64,000 nucleotides of DNA from Macrotis lagotis (Eukaryota > Chordata > Mammalia > Peramelemorphia > Peramelidae), in NCBI RefSeq assembly GCF_037893015.1, contig NC_133658.1, forward strand, positions 881,310,893 through 881,374,892, written 5' to 3'. The position numbers and the translations under genes were made by a program. The notes under the pieces are model-generated. The model did not search any database. It was not told the DNA's origin and saw nothing but the letters and a program-made list of their open reading frames with translations. Within the stretch, counting starts at the first letter, position 1. Every line of letters begins with the position of its first letter. Shown here piece after piece: positions 10,145 to 21,069 of the stretch.

Positions 10145-12170
10145 GGATTAAGAATAGAGTCAAAATCATCAGCATTTCTATATATGTGAACAACAAGGTC
10201 CAAGGGTAAGAGAGATAGAAAGAGAAATTCCATTTAAAGTAACTGTAGACAACATAAAATACTTGAGAATTGACCTCTCAAGACAAACCCAGAAACTGTA
10301 TGAACACAATTACAAATTACTTTTCACACAAATAAAATCAGGTCTAGACAATTGGAAAAATTTCTCTTGCTCATGGTTAGGTTGAACCAATATAAAAAAA
10401 ATGACAATTCCAGCCAAATTAAATTATTTATTTAGTACCATACCATTTTTGCCAGTCTAGAAAAATAGTAACAAAATTCATCTTGAGCAACAAAAGGTCA
10501 AGAATATCAAGGGAACTGATGAAAAATGTAAAAGAAGGTGGTCATATCTCTACCAGATCTAAAGCTATATTATAAAGAGGCAATCATCAAAACTGCCTAG
10601 TACTGGTTAAGAAACAGAATATTGGACCAGTGGATTAGGATAGACACAAAAGAAACAGTAGTAAATGTTTATAGTAATCTATTGTTTGACAGACCCAAAG
10701 ACATTAATTTCTGGAATAAGAACTCACTATTTAACAAAAATTGTTGGGAAAAGTGGAAGATGGAATGGCAAAAACTAGGCATGAACCCGCATCTCACATC
10801 TTATGTCAAATAAGGTCTAAATAGGTACAAGATTTAGACACAAAGGATGATACCATCTTGAACAGATCAAGAAATCTGTCAGATCTATGGAAAAGGGAAA
10901 AATTTATGACCAAACAAGAAATAAAGTACATTATAAATTGCAAAATGGATGATTTTGATTATACCAAATTAAAAAGGTTTTGCACTAATAAAACCAATGC
11001 AACCAATATTAGAAGGAAAAACAACCATTTTCACACCTAAGCATTCTGATAAAAATCACATTTCTAAAATATATAGAGAATTGAATCAAATTTTTAAGTC
11101 TATAAATCAATCTCCAATTGATAAATGGTCAAAGGATATGAACAGGAAGTATTCAAAATAAGAAATTAAATCTAAAATAATTATATGAAAAAGTGCACCT
11201 AATCATTACTGATTAGAGAAATGCAAATTAAAACAACTATGAGATACCACCTCACACCTATCAGATCGGCTAAGATGACAAAAATAGAAAATGATCAATG
11301 TTGTGGGAGGATTGGAACATTAATGCATTGTTGGTGGAGTTGTGAACTAATCTAACAATTTTGGAGAGCAATATGGAACTATGCCCAAAGAGCAATACAA
11401 CTGATCATATCCTATAATCCAGCAATAACAATACTAGACTTATATCCAGAAGAAATCATAAAATATTGGAAAAGTACTACACGCTTCAAAATATTCATTG
11501 CAGCTCTTTTTGTAAATGGCAAAGAATTGGAAATTGAGGAGATGCCCCTCAATTGAGGAATGGCAGAACAAATTATGGCATATAAATATTATGGAGTACT
11601 ATTGTTCTATTAGAAATAATGAATGATCAAACTCTAGAGAAACATGGAAAGAAATACAGGAACTGATGCTGAGTGAAGGGTATAGTGCCAAAGGAATTTT
11701 GTACACATTAACAACACTGTGAGTTGATCAACTTTGATGGATGCAGCTCCTTTCAGCACTTGAGAGAGATAGGACAACCCTGGGAGACCTTTTATGGACA
11801 ACTTCATCCACATCCAGATGAAGAAAACCAAACAAAACAAATTTTAAAAACTTCAAAACTATAGAATCTGAATGAACCTATGGATACATTTTAAAAAATT
11901 CTCCTATGTTTTTCCTTCCTATCTTATGGTTTTCTTTCTTTTCTCCTAGTACTAATTCCTCATATGGAAAGCGACTAATATGTAAGCATGTTAAATACAA
12001 ATGTACATGTACAATGTTCACTAGACTTTTTGCCCACTGAGGGGAGAGAGGTAAGAAGGGAGGACAGAAGAAAATTATGTAGCTTATAAATATGCATGTG
12101 AATGAATGTTGAAAAACTTTCATAGCATGTAATTGGAAAAATAAGATAAAATATCAATAAAGAACAAAAT
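10145..12170 (+). mobile_element. LINE-1 fragment (ORF2 3' half and 3' UTR), decayed
   Basis: Translated pieces match the L1 ORF2 C-terminal half, for example FDRPKDINFWNKNSLFNKNC at about 10690 and SDLWKREKFMTKQEIKYII at about 10880. The nucleotide text includes the familiar GATTAGAGAAATGCAAATTA at about 11211 and ends in an A-rich L1-type 3' UTR near 12165. The reverse transcriptase domain and everything upstream are missing (5' truncation). Multiple stops and frameshifts leave only short open frames, so it is inactive. Confidence 0.9.
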
Positions 12171-12624
12171 AGTGTACATCAGTTAACATGTATTTAGATC
12201 ATCTATGAAATATGTAACAATATAATGAGTATATAATGTGTACACAGTACCTCCCCCTAGGAGGTTTACAGTTTAATAGGAGAAGGTAGGAAAGTCCACT
12301 CAAGGTAGGCAGTCAGTGCAAGACTATTGATGATGGTTAATTCTGGAACATGACTCTTATCAATCAAGATCTTTCTGAAAGGAGGAGCATTCTGGAGAAG
12401 AATTTGATTCATGAGTGAGTTAGACTAGATAATCTCTGAGGTCTCTTCCAACTCTGAGATTCTGTGTTTTGGCTGCTGTATAAAGGTCTTATCTTCTCAA
12501 ATCTCAATCAAGAATCCTAATCGTCATATATCTTATAAATTATCCCTCCCAGTTCATATTCTACCTTAAATACATAGTGTTTTGCACTGGTGATTAATAA
12601 GTACCCACTAAATCAAAGAGGCAT

Positions 12625-12775
12625 TATTGTATGGTGGACTTGAAGTCCGGAAGACCTGGGTTCAGATTCCACCTCAGACACTTACTAGTTGTGTGATCCT
12701 GAGCAAGTCACTTTTGCTGATCTACATATTTCTGATCTGCCTCAATTTCCTATAAAATGAATATTTCTATAAAAT
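12625..12775 (+). repeat. CORE-SINE (MAR1-like)
   Basis: GGAAGACCTGGGTTCAGATT (tRNA B-box region) is followed by ACACTTACTAGTTGTGTG and AGCAAGTCACTT. Confidence 0.75.
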
Positions 12776-12869
12776 GAACATATTGGACTCACTAGCTTTT
12801 AATGTACTTTTCTATTCTAAATCTACAAGCCTGGGAAGTGCTAATGTCTAGAATAGTGCTTCTTAAAAG

Positions 12870-12918
12870 ATATATATATATATATATAATATATATATAT
12901 ATATTATATATATATATT
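12870..12918. repeat. (TA)n microsatellite
   Basis: About 48 bp of nearly pure TA dinucleotides with two phase breaks. It could form a cruciform; no other function is indicated. Confidence 0.9.
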
Positions 12919-13704
12919 GCACCTTGTTAGTCTTTGACAGAGAAACTGAAGTTTAAAGTTCTGCCTCTTGCCTCCTCCAACTGATGAGGTAGAGAGGCAT
13001 CTAGGAGACTAGTAGGTATCACAAAGCCCTCTCCACATTGGCCCACCTCAGTGACTTTTTTTTCTGGAAAGATTAGAGTTCAGTACAAGCTTCAGACTTC
13101 GGATTTGACAGGTTTTAGAATACCACATGGCAATGGAATGAGGATGTTTGCTTTCTCTAGGTTCATAATCATCTCCATCAACACCTTACAAGAGGGAAAA
13201 ATGATGGAAGAGTAAGGCTATGTGTTGGGGGTAGTGAGTGGGGGATAGTGACTTCAGGAAAATATTCTCTGCTGTTGATATGTGAGAACAGAATGCTTGG
13301 AATATTTCTCTTATGGGATATTTCTTATATTCTAACCTTGGTGCTGGCTTCATAGTCTTGAATGGGGGGGGGGAACACCTCTGTTTTACCCACCTTCTTG
13401 GAAATATAGCCACAACTGGGAACATTCATGCAGGGGAAGGAATCTGAATTGAGCGAGAAAGGGTATAGAATTGCCCCAAACATCTGGGCTAGTTTGTGTC
13501 AACTTGAACTCTTTCCCTAGCTTGAAGGTTGCCTGTAACTTCCTTTGTTATTGTCCTTATTTGGACCTCCCTAGCATCGGAGCAACAAACTTAGGGAGAG
13601 ATGTACTGGCCAGACATCCTGTTTCCCTAAATTGTTTCCACGGCAAGGAAGCAAAGAATCCTGAGGCATCTTTGTGAGATAATCAAGGATTTTTTTGGTT
13701 CCTC

Positions 13705-13964
13705 TCACACTTTCAAAGTGTGAAACCTCTTGAGCCAAATCAACAAGAATGTGACTCTTGCAGCCTAGGGTTCCTGAGGTTGTGACAACCGTTGAAGTGC
13801 AGAAGCCACCTCTGCAATGAGGTTATGACAGTCTGCACCAGACTGATAACTTTAAAAGGACATCTTCTGTTGGCTCCTCACTCCAGTCCTTTATCACTGC
13901 AAGTGACAGAATGGGGAGGGGTACATCCCTTGGGCGGTCTCAGGGTGCTGGAGGGGATATAAAA
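13705..13964 (+). promoter_or_regulatory. NPPA: NPPA proximal promoter (T-box palindrome, GATA, CArG-like, NKE, TATA)
   Basis: Seen: a 19-bp perfect palindrome TCACACTTTCAAAGTGTGA (13705-13723), a GATA site TGATAAC (13844-13850) running into the CArG-like CTTTAAAAGG (13850-13859), an inverted GATA TTATCA (13891-13896), the NKX2-5-type TGCAAGTG (13898-13905) followed by ACAGAATGGGGAGGG, and the TATA box TATAAAA (13958-13964). This is the known arrangement of the mammalian ANF cardiac promoter (NKX2-5, GATA4, SRF, TBX5). Transcription should start near 13988. Confidence 0.88.
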
Positions 13965-14076
13965 GGCAAAGAGGCAGACTGGGAGGCATAAGAGAACAGG
14001 GTCAGAAGACCAAAAGCAGAGAGGAGAGAGGAGACAGCAAGCATTTGATTTTCTGAGATTGACAACCAATCACAGC

Positions 14077-14187
14077 ATGGGCTCCTTCACTACCATCTCC
14101 ATCAGCATCCTCCTCCTTTTGACTTTGCAGCTTCAAGGTCAAACCAAAGCCATTCCTGTGTCCAATAATGACCTGGTGGATTTCAAG
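14077..14187 (+). CDS. NPPA: NPPA coding exon 1
   Basis: It encodes residues 1-37 (signal peptide and start of the propeptide, ...DLVDFK), donor AAG|GTAGGA, phase 0. It lies about 90 nt below the inferred transcription start. Confidence 0.96.
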
Positions 14188-15358
14188 GTAGGATCAGGGA
14201 GATTTATCAAGGACAATAGCAAATCAAGGGAAGTATTTTGGTTCTGTGGTATTTTTTGGGTCACTTTTCCCCAATGCAATGAACTCATATACTCTCTTTG
14301 TCACCCTTTTTTTAGAATTTATTGGACCGCCTGGAGGACAAGATACCTTTAGAAGATGAGGTCATGCCCTCACAAGGACTTAATGAGCAGAATGAGGAGG
14401 CTGGGGAAGCACTTAACCCCATCTCTTCCTGGAGTGGGGAAGTCAGCCCAGTCCAGCGAGAGGGAGCCTTCAACCGGGGCACTTGGGAGCAATCTGAGAG
14501 ATCTGCCTTTCTGAAGAATAAACTTCGGGCACTCTTGACTGCCCCTCGTAGTCTGAGGAGGTCCTCCAGCTGTTTTGGAGGCAGGATTGACAGAATAGGA
14601 GCACAGAGTGGACTTGGATGCAACAGTTTTAGGGTAAGATTTTGGAATGGGTTAGGGAGAAAAGGGACATATGGCTATGCTAAAATTCAAGCAGAGGTAG
14701 GAGGGCTCACTACCAAATGAAATCCTCAGCAAATGCAGGGACTAATCATTGTTCCCCTTGAAATAGTTGACACTCACCTTTGGGACTATCTGTAACCATA
14801 GTATGTTTAGAAAGCCATAAACATCATGCTTCATTCTCCAAGGGGATGAATATCAACAGATGTACTAGAGAATTAAAACTTTCATAGGACCAAAGTGTTT
14901 TGTAATTGAATGGCTTCCTTTTATTTTCCTATCCTGAGTTGTAAGACTGAAGGGTGAGATAGAATGGGCTGTTGTTAGAGGTGGTGGTTCTTCCTTTTCT
15001 TTGAAGAGGACCAGTGACATCACAACATTGGGGTAAAATAGTGGATGATGGGTAGTGTCTGGAGTTCTCAAATTGGATTCGAGTCAGGAGAGTTGTATTC
15101 AAGTCCAGAATAAAATTGAATGGATAAGGATTTCTTTAATCACTCTCTATAGTTTGAACCACCCACTAGCCCTGAAAACCTAGAGGAGCCATTTTAATAT
15201 GCTAGGGAAGGGGCAGTTTAAGGGATCGAGGATAAAGTCTTAGTGCTTTGCCCATTTTATATTGGCCATTCATGCTAATCTCACCTGCTACCTTCTCTAG
15301 GTCATCTAGCTGGGATATTGCTAACCAAACACAATCTATCTTTTCTTTTTAGTTCTGA
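14077..15358 (+). CDS. NPPA: Natriuretic peptide A precursor (preproANP), complete
   Basis: Three coding exons: 14077-14187, 14316-14633 and 15353-15358, both introns GT-AG and phase 0. The product is 144 residues (human 151-153). The signal peptide has an LLLL core and probably ends at A25 (QTKA/IPV). The prosegment contains PLEDEV and GEVSP. The corin cleavage site TAPR115/SLRR is intact. The mature hormone is S116-F144 with the 17-residue ring C123-C139 ([15 protein letters not shown]). ANP is stored in atrial granules and acts on NPR-A. Oddities: three serines before the first ring cysteine instead of two, giving a 29-residue hormone, and a C-terminal Phe where human has Tyr. I chose ATG 14077 because a TTG six codons upstream is not a credible start. 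Confidence 0.97.
14316..14633 (+). CDS. NPPA: NPPA coding exon 2
   Basis: It encodes residues 38-143, from NLLDRLEDK to GCNSFR. The acceptor is TTTTTTTAG and the donor AGG|GTAAGA, phase 0. It contains the corin site and the hormone ring. Confidence 0.97.
15353..15358 (+). CDS. NPPA: NPPA coding exon 3 (Phe, stop)
   Basis: After CTTTTTAG comes TTC TGA. The downstream bases AAGATAA also resemble the human exon-3 3' UTR, where the corresponding codon is TAC. Only one residue is coded here. Confidence 0.93.
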   Translation, partial: F

Positions 15359-15620
15359 AGATAATGTTCAAAGAGGGAAACATGCTGGACCCGTCAGATC
15401 CATAGAAGCTTCAAATTCATTGGGACTTTGGCTTTATTTTGTCCATTTTTTGTCAGCAAACTGGACTTTGAATGTGCTCCTGGTTCAAGTTCTTTTGCCA
15501 TTTCACAAATGTAATTTTGAATGTAGACAAAATGGTGTGATGTTGGCTTTTGCCCCTTCATTAAATGAGTTTAAATCTTAAACAGTTAAGGATGAATAAA
15601 TTTCAGCACCACGGACAGAA
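15359..15620 (+). other. NPPA: NPPA 3' UTR
   Basis: About 260 nt run from the stop to the expected cleavage site just after the AATAAA at 15595. No unusual element was seen. Confidence 0.8.
15595..15600 (+). terminator. NPPA: NPPA polyadenylation signal AATAAA
   Basis: Canonical hexamer followed about 30-45 nt later by a GT-rich stretch. Cleavage is expected near 15615-15620. Confidence 0.85.
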
Positions 15621-17910
15621 ACACTTGCGGTCTGGTGTGATTATTTCCTGGGGTGGGGGGGGTGGGGGAGTTGGGGGATTCTAAGTCTATTTCGACTCGT
15701 ATATATTCAGATAGCAAAGTTGTCTCTCCTACTTTAAAAAAAAAATCAATTAACCAAAGAGTTGCCACTTATCCTATCTACGGAGGTAAAGTAAAGCATA
15801 AAGGCTATTTGGTTAATCTTATTCGAGGGTAATTTTTTTTTCCTGTTGTAGCTAATGTATTTCATGTCTAACATTGTACGGCTTTCTCCTTCCCATCAAT
15901 TCTTCGTTTTTCTTTTTTTTCTAAGTTTTAGGGCTGGTCTGGTTTGACACTATTTTCGGTTATTGGATAGAACTAGAATTGAGGGCAGAAGAAAAGGGGG
16001 AAAAGGTGTTTCATTTGGGTGCTCTGATCTAATGCAAATGCGGTTCTTAAAAGGCTTCCTAACCAACCTCTTGGATTATACCATCGCAACTTTTAAATAT
16101 AGTCACCATTCCCTTAATAAGGAATTTAAGTGGTTGAATTATTAGACTCCAGCAAGAGTTCATAGAGTACTCTTGAAGATGCAACTTTACTATGCTTTTG
16201 TCCTTGTGAAATAACTAAAGTTTCTCGGGTAGCAGACCATTGGATGAAGGCACGGGTTAGTATCCTTGTTCTAAGTATAGACATTTGAGGAAAAAAAGGA
16301 TAAGGAAATACAGTAGTCATTATTCTCAGTGCTGGATGTAAGTGAAAAAAAGAAGAAAGGGATGCTGAGCTATCCTAGCCACTTCATCATGGACATTAGG
16401 TGGAAGAACATGAGTTCGTATGAATAAGAGGATAAAGAACAGAGGTTGCTATCAGGAGCATGGACCTTTCTCTCAAACTTACTGACTAGGAAAATGATTT
16501 AGGTAGGACTAGCTGAAAGTTTTCCACCTATCAACGCTACCCAAATGGGAAAAACACCCCATCCTTTTAGCACAAAGCAGAAAAAGGTCCTGTCTGAAAG
16601 TAGAGTAAAACTTAGGATAATAAAACCTTTGAATAGTTAGGGAGAGATGGTGGGATTTCCATCCTTGTCATGGATGAACTTGGGTAAGCACATACCTAAG
16701 TCACCAGACGGATGACTTGATCTTGGGGAAGTGACAAAGTGTTCTCTATGAAATGAGGTGATTAGGAGTCATGATCCCTAATATCCTTTCCAGCTCTCTA
16801 TTCTCCTGATGTCCTTTGCTATTCTGTTTTTTTCACTTTAGGTTTATAGACTTAGTTCCAAAGGTCATAATCCCCCTCCTAATTCATCCAGCTGTTCAGA
16901 TAGCAGAACAAATGTATTCATCTTAAAATTCATACACATACTTTCAAAATCAGGTTTGCCAGAATGAATCTTAGTGTACACTCTTGGACTAATGAAAGAC
17001 AGCTAGACTGATACTCTCAGTTTATTTTTTCATAGGAATAAAGGGAAAAATTCTTAGGCCTTTTGGGCTACAGAAAAGTCAATTATTGAAGCTCCCGACA
17101 CAGAAAGCAATAAAGAGGGGATGACACATTGGTAAATACACTGCAGAATATTGTAACTGTGGGATAAATAACATCTTGGTGTCCTTCTGACTTAGATCAT
17201 AAGAAATTCAGTCATCAACATGTCCCAGATCTCACTGCCTTGGTGATAAGTAGCCAAAGGTTACAAAACTTCAGGAAAAAAGCTGGTCTCCCTCAAACAC
17301 AAATACACCCTGAAGAATGTTCCTGGGACAGCTAGAATACACTTGGCAAAGTACTGAATTTATATAATCCCATTTCATTTGAGCTTTTGAAGAGGTAAAT
17401 GAGGTCATCTTTTGCCTCATTTCTTACCTAGCCTATAATCAGTGAATGGGTGTCATCTCAGACTAAAAAAGATCAAGGTATCTCATTGCCTCCAGGGTCA
17501 TCGGTCAGTCATCCTGACCTATGTCTTGCCACTGGATTCCACTGACTGGAGAAAAGAGTGAGACCGATGACTTTGCACAGCCCTGTCTCAAATCCAATTC
17601 ACCTGCTAGTCAAGATATCACGCACTTGATATCATAGATCCTCTTTAAGAATGAAGAATGGACAACAACAATCCTAGATTCATAATTTTTATGTGCCGAC
17701 TACAAAGGAAAAGGATAATTAAAAAGTATCACAGAGGCACAGCTAGTTGGTGCAGTGGATAGAGCACCAGCCCTGGAGTCAGGAGTACCTGAGTTCAAAT
17801 CTGACCTCAGACACTTAATAATTACCTAGCTGTGTGACCTTGGGCGAGTCACTTAACCTTATTGCCTAGCAAAAACTAAACAAAACAAAGTATCACAGAA
17901 ACCAAAGGTG
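15621..17910. other. NPPA-CLCN6 convergent spacer
   Basis: The two genes converge here. No open frame of note, RNA gene or strong promoter was seen. The only clear element is a young SINE at its right end. Antisense transcripts over NPPA are known in human, but nothing in the bases shows one here. Confidence 0.6.
17736..17886 (+). repeat. Young WSINE1-like SINE with perfect target-site duplication
   Basis: Full-length tRNA-derived SINE flanked by the 13-bp direct repeat AAAGTATCACAGA at 17723-17735 and 17887-17899. It lies about 30 bp beyond the expected end of the CLCN6 transcript. Confidence 0.92.
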
Positions 17911-17914
17911 AAGG

Positions 17915-20900
17915 ACACATACAAGGACATTTTATTCTCAGACATGTTATGGTTACAATGAAGACTTCCAAGTGCCAAAATTCAAATAAAAATATTTTTT
18001 TGTACAAATTAAAAAAAATACTATATATACACAATGTAATTAGCTTATATTATTTTATAAACAGTGCAAACGGAAAAAAAATGTTACCATTGAAAATGAC
18101 TTTTGCAAGGCAATACTGCACATTAACACTGCACAGGTTCTCAGGAGGAGCCCTGGAAGCCCTTTCCCTAAGATTGTCCCATCTTTGGATGGGCACACAT
18201 CATTGCTTAGATCTGCATCAGAACAGCATCATAGATAGCAATATCCAGAAACACAATTTCGTTTAGCTATCAGCTCTATGTCAGAAACTGTTGGTTAAAA
18301 TAAGCAAGTGATCTGATTAGGTCATCAGCCAGGGAGTTCGGCTTCATTATTTGTCCTCCTCCTATGTTCAGTAAGAGAGTTTCTTGGATGTCAGGAATCT
18401 TGGAATGTTGCTGGGGGTGTGAGTCCACATAGCCTGCAGTGCCCAGAGGCCATGCTGAAGGTGTAAAATGCTGGTTTCCTCCACACAACAGATAGCAGAT
18501 GGTGACTTGAAACCATAAGATTCACATTTCCTCTTTTGTAGGTGGAGAAACTGTTGCTTTTAGGCTTTCAAAAAGGGGATGAGACAAAGACCCAAAGTCA
18601 GGAAAAAGAACATAGAACCCCAGAAAGCTCTGGGCCACTCACTGTCTGGTGTCTCCATGAAGAACAACCTGGGATGCTCCAGTCTTATTTAGTTCAAACT
18701 TCACCATCATTCACTTCTAGGCCACCACCTTTCTTGGTGTTGTGTAATTCCATAATTTGACAGTCTGCAATGGGATGGGAAACTCCAGCCTGGTTGCACT
18801 TAAGTAGTCTCAAGGCCAAGCCAAATGGATATGCTGTCCAGATGAGAAGACAGATTTAAAGGAGAACCTATCACTATAGTTGTGAGAGGTAGATGGGAAG
18901 GAAAAATGGGAGGGCATAAATTCCTGTTCAAAAGAGTGCAATTCTCCTGGTTTGTGCAGTCTGTGCAGTGCAATAGGCTTCCAAAGATATTATTAAATCT
19001 TAACGAGATTTTTAAAAAAGAAAAAATGAAAATGAAAAAGAGCATGTTGCTACTGCATCTGGACTCTTTCACATGTTAAAATGGTGGTGGCCACAGTAGT
19101 TAGCTGAATTCACATTCAGATGAAGAAACCCAATTTAAAGAGATCTAGTATTTTGGTCCTAGAAATTTCCTGGCTGATGGGGAATTTCTTCTCCACTACA
19201 TCCAGTAAAACTGAGTAATTTCAAAGCAAGTTACAGTAATTTTGGTCAAAGTGATAAAGAACCTTGGGTAGAGTGGATACAAGTCAGGCGAACAAGACTC
19301 CCAAGAGGACATTCACTTTCAAATGTGCTATTTTAAGAACTACCAGCCAGAACTGACCCACTTCCCAAACTAGAACAATAGCTGACCATCTGAACATCAG
19401 TCCAAGCCTCCACAGTGCTGATGGTGGTAGACAAGAGCTGAAACAAGGCCTTAGCTCACTTTCAAGGAAGGAGGAAAAAACTAAAAGATCAGAGGATGCC
19501 ATTCTATCATGATACCTTGGGTCAAAGAGAACATAAGCATCAAGTGGGCAGGTAGATGAGGAGAGGGCTGAAAGGCAGCAGCAGAGGGATATGAGAGATC
19601 CCGGCCACCAATGTCTGATATCATCATAAGCATCGTCCAGAGGAGCAGTTTACTCCAATGGAACTGGAATAAGTAACAGCCAGCAGGAGGGATGAGGCTT
19701 CCTGCTGTGCATAATGTTTTTAACCCAAAGCTAAAAGGAGAAGCTAAAGTCTATGTGCACTCAGGGAAGGAGAGAAGTGTGAGGGATCTTTATCTATTGG
19801 CATGTCATCAGAACAACCTGGGGCAATGTGAAGAGCACAGTTGGGAGGATGAGGATAGGGTACATTGGATCCAGAGCCCCTGAGCCCTCAGGGGGAGGGT
19901 CCGCCAAGATGCACCAGGACTTGCTTTTCACTTGTCACTCACCACATACCTTAGAGTGGTCAGGAGTTTAAACACTAGACCATGTAAGTAATTTCTGCAA
20001 TTGTGTGTAAATCCTACATCATTTCAGACTAAAGTGATCTGACTCAAGGGTGTCCTGCTCTTAGGTAACTTTGGGTGATGCTAAATTCCTTTGGGCTGCT
20101 TCACCAAGAAATCTGATGGAGCTAAAGATGCTTTTACTTAGTTATCTTTGGAGAGGAAAAAGGGTCTGAGAGACTCCCATCTGCTAGCTTCACATAGGCA
20201 GGGCAAGACTAAATCACAGAGGATCAAAGGTAACTGGAAAGATGAAGAGTGGAAGGGAACTCTAAGGTGGAGGCGTATGGAGTAGCTCTGTCCCTAAGCT
20301 GACTCCCTGCTCAGGGTGTGCATCCACTTACAGTCTCACTGTGAGATTCACCTCTTTCTAACCCCAGGATAAAGCTTCTAATTCACTGTACTTCTGGAAT
20401 GTACTAGCAACAACCACAAGCCCAGGGACTACCATGAGAAAGCATGAAAGAGAAGATGAGCAAGTTAAGAATTACACATTGGGAAGGGATTCTGTAAGGT
20501 TCTCACTTCCTCAAATTAGTAATCCATTTAATCTTAGAGCTGGCAGGACAACAGTACCTGCCAAAGCCAAGATTCCCTTTCCTGCCTAAGGCATTAGCTG
20601 CAGAAGGAAAGCAGCAGGAGGAGGGCGAGGAATGGAGCCCTTGGAGCTTCCTCCTCGAGCTGGGAGGACCAGGCTCAGCAGGGGCGGTATAGCCTCTGGT
20701 CCTCAAGTGGAGCTGAATGAAGAACGAGGGGCCTGCACAAACATCTGATGGCAAGGAGGAGAGCAAGAGGAGCGCAAAGAGATACCAACTTGGGGCAGGG
20801 GGGTCCCTTGCATCTCTGACCAGCAACATGTTTGACAATTACAGCTTTGAGTGCATGTGGCTAAAACCAACTCGAATCCTCCACACCCTGGGAGAGCTGA

Positions 20901-20988
20901 GGTCCAGGGCAGAATGTACATGGGCCACCTGGGACTCTCCCCAGGGGAGGAGGGGTTGTCCTGTGGTGGGAGAGTGAGTCCGGGTGGG
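17915..20988 (-). other. CLCN6: CLCN6 3' UTR (inferred)
   Basis: This runs from the TGA stop to the inferred cleavage site. The stretch is notably free of SINE and LINE insertions compared with the flanking DNA, as expected of a conserved untranslated exon. The extent is inferred from the poly(A) signal only. Confidence 0.6.
17931..17936 (-). terminator. CLCN6: CLCN6 polyadenylation signal (AATAAA on minus strand)
   Basis: TTTATT on the plus strand reads AATAAA on the gene strand. It gives a 3' UTR of about 3.0-3.1 kb, similar to the long CLCN6 3' UTR in other mammals. Other AATAAA-like sequences nearby could also be used. Confidence 0.6.
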
Positions 20989-21069
20989 TCAGATGGTCTG
21001 ATAGTGTTGTCTTAGTCTTCCTTGGAGAAATTCATAGGTCAGATTGTGCCGAGTAATAATTCCAACAAT
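20989..21069 (-). CDS. CLCN6: CLCN6 exon 23 (end of CBS2, stop TGA)
   Basis: Residues 845-870, from [15 protein letters not shown] to QHYQTI and TGA; phase-0 acceptor CACCAG. It completes the second CBS domain. Confidence 0.95.
   Translation of the reverse strand: MVGIITRHNLTYEFLQGRLRQHYQTI

Larger units (their letters stand above)
4975..13690. other. NPPB-NPPA intergenic spacer
   Basis: No coding gene was found in this 8.7 kb. It is mostly old repeats: L2 (5020-5345), MIR/CORE-SINEs (about 5515-5680, 5930-6010, 6280-6370, 6430-6605, 7000-7080, 7300-7470, 8180-8350, 8820-8935, 9385-9595), L3/CR1 relics, a 2-kb LINE-1 fragment (10145-12170), a SINE near 12630, and an AT microsatellite. Unmasked stretches around 7480-8170 and 12930-13690 show nothing I can name. 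Confidence 0.7.

Noticed and set aside
10600-11040. Short open frames of 60-63 codons
   Set aside because: They are surviving pieces of the decayed LINE-1 ORF2, not independent genes.
14059-14076. In-frame TTG start upstream of the NPPA ATG
   Set aside because: TTG is not a credible mammalian start here, and the downstream ATG begins a conserved signal peptide.
14634-14720. Read-through of NPPA exon 2 into intron 2
   Set aside because: A good GTAAGA donor and a matching exon 3 at 15353 give the expected ANP end.
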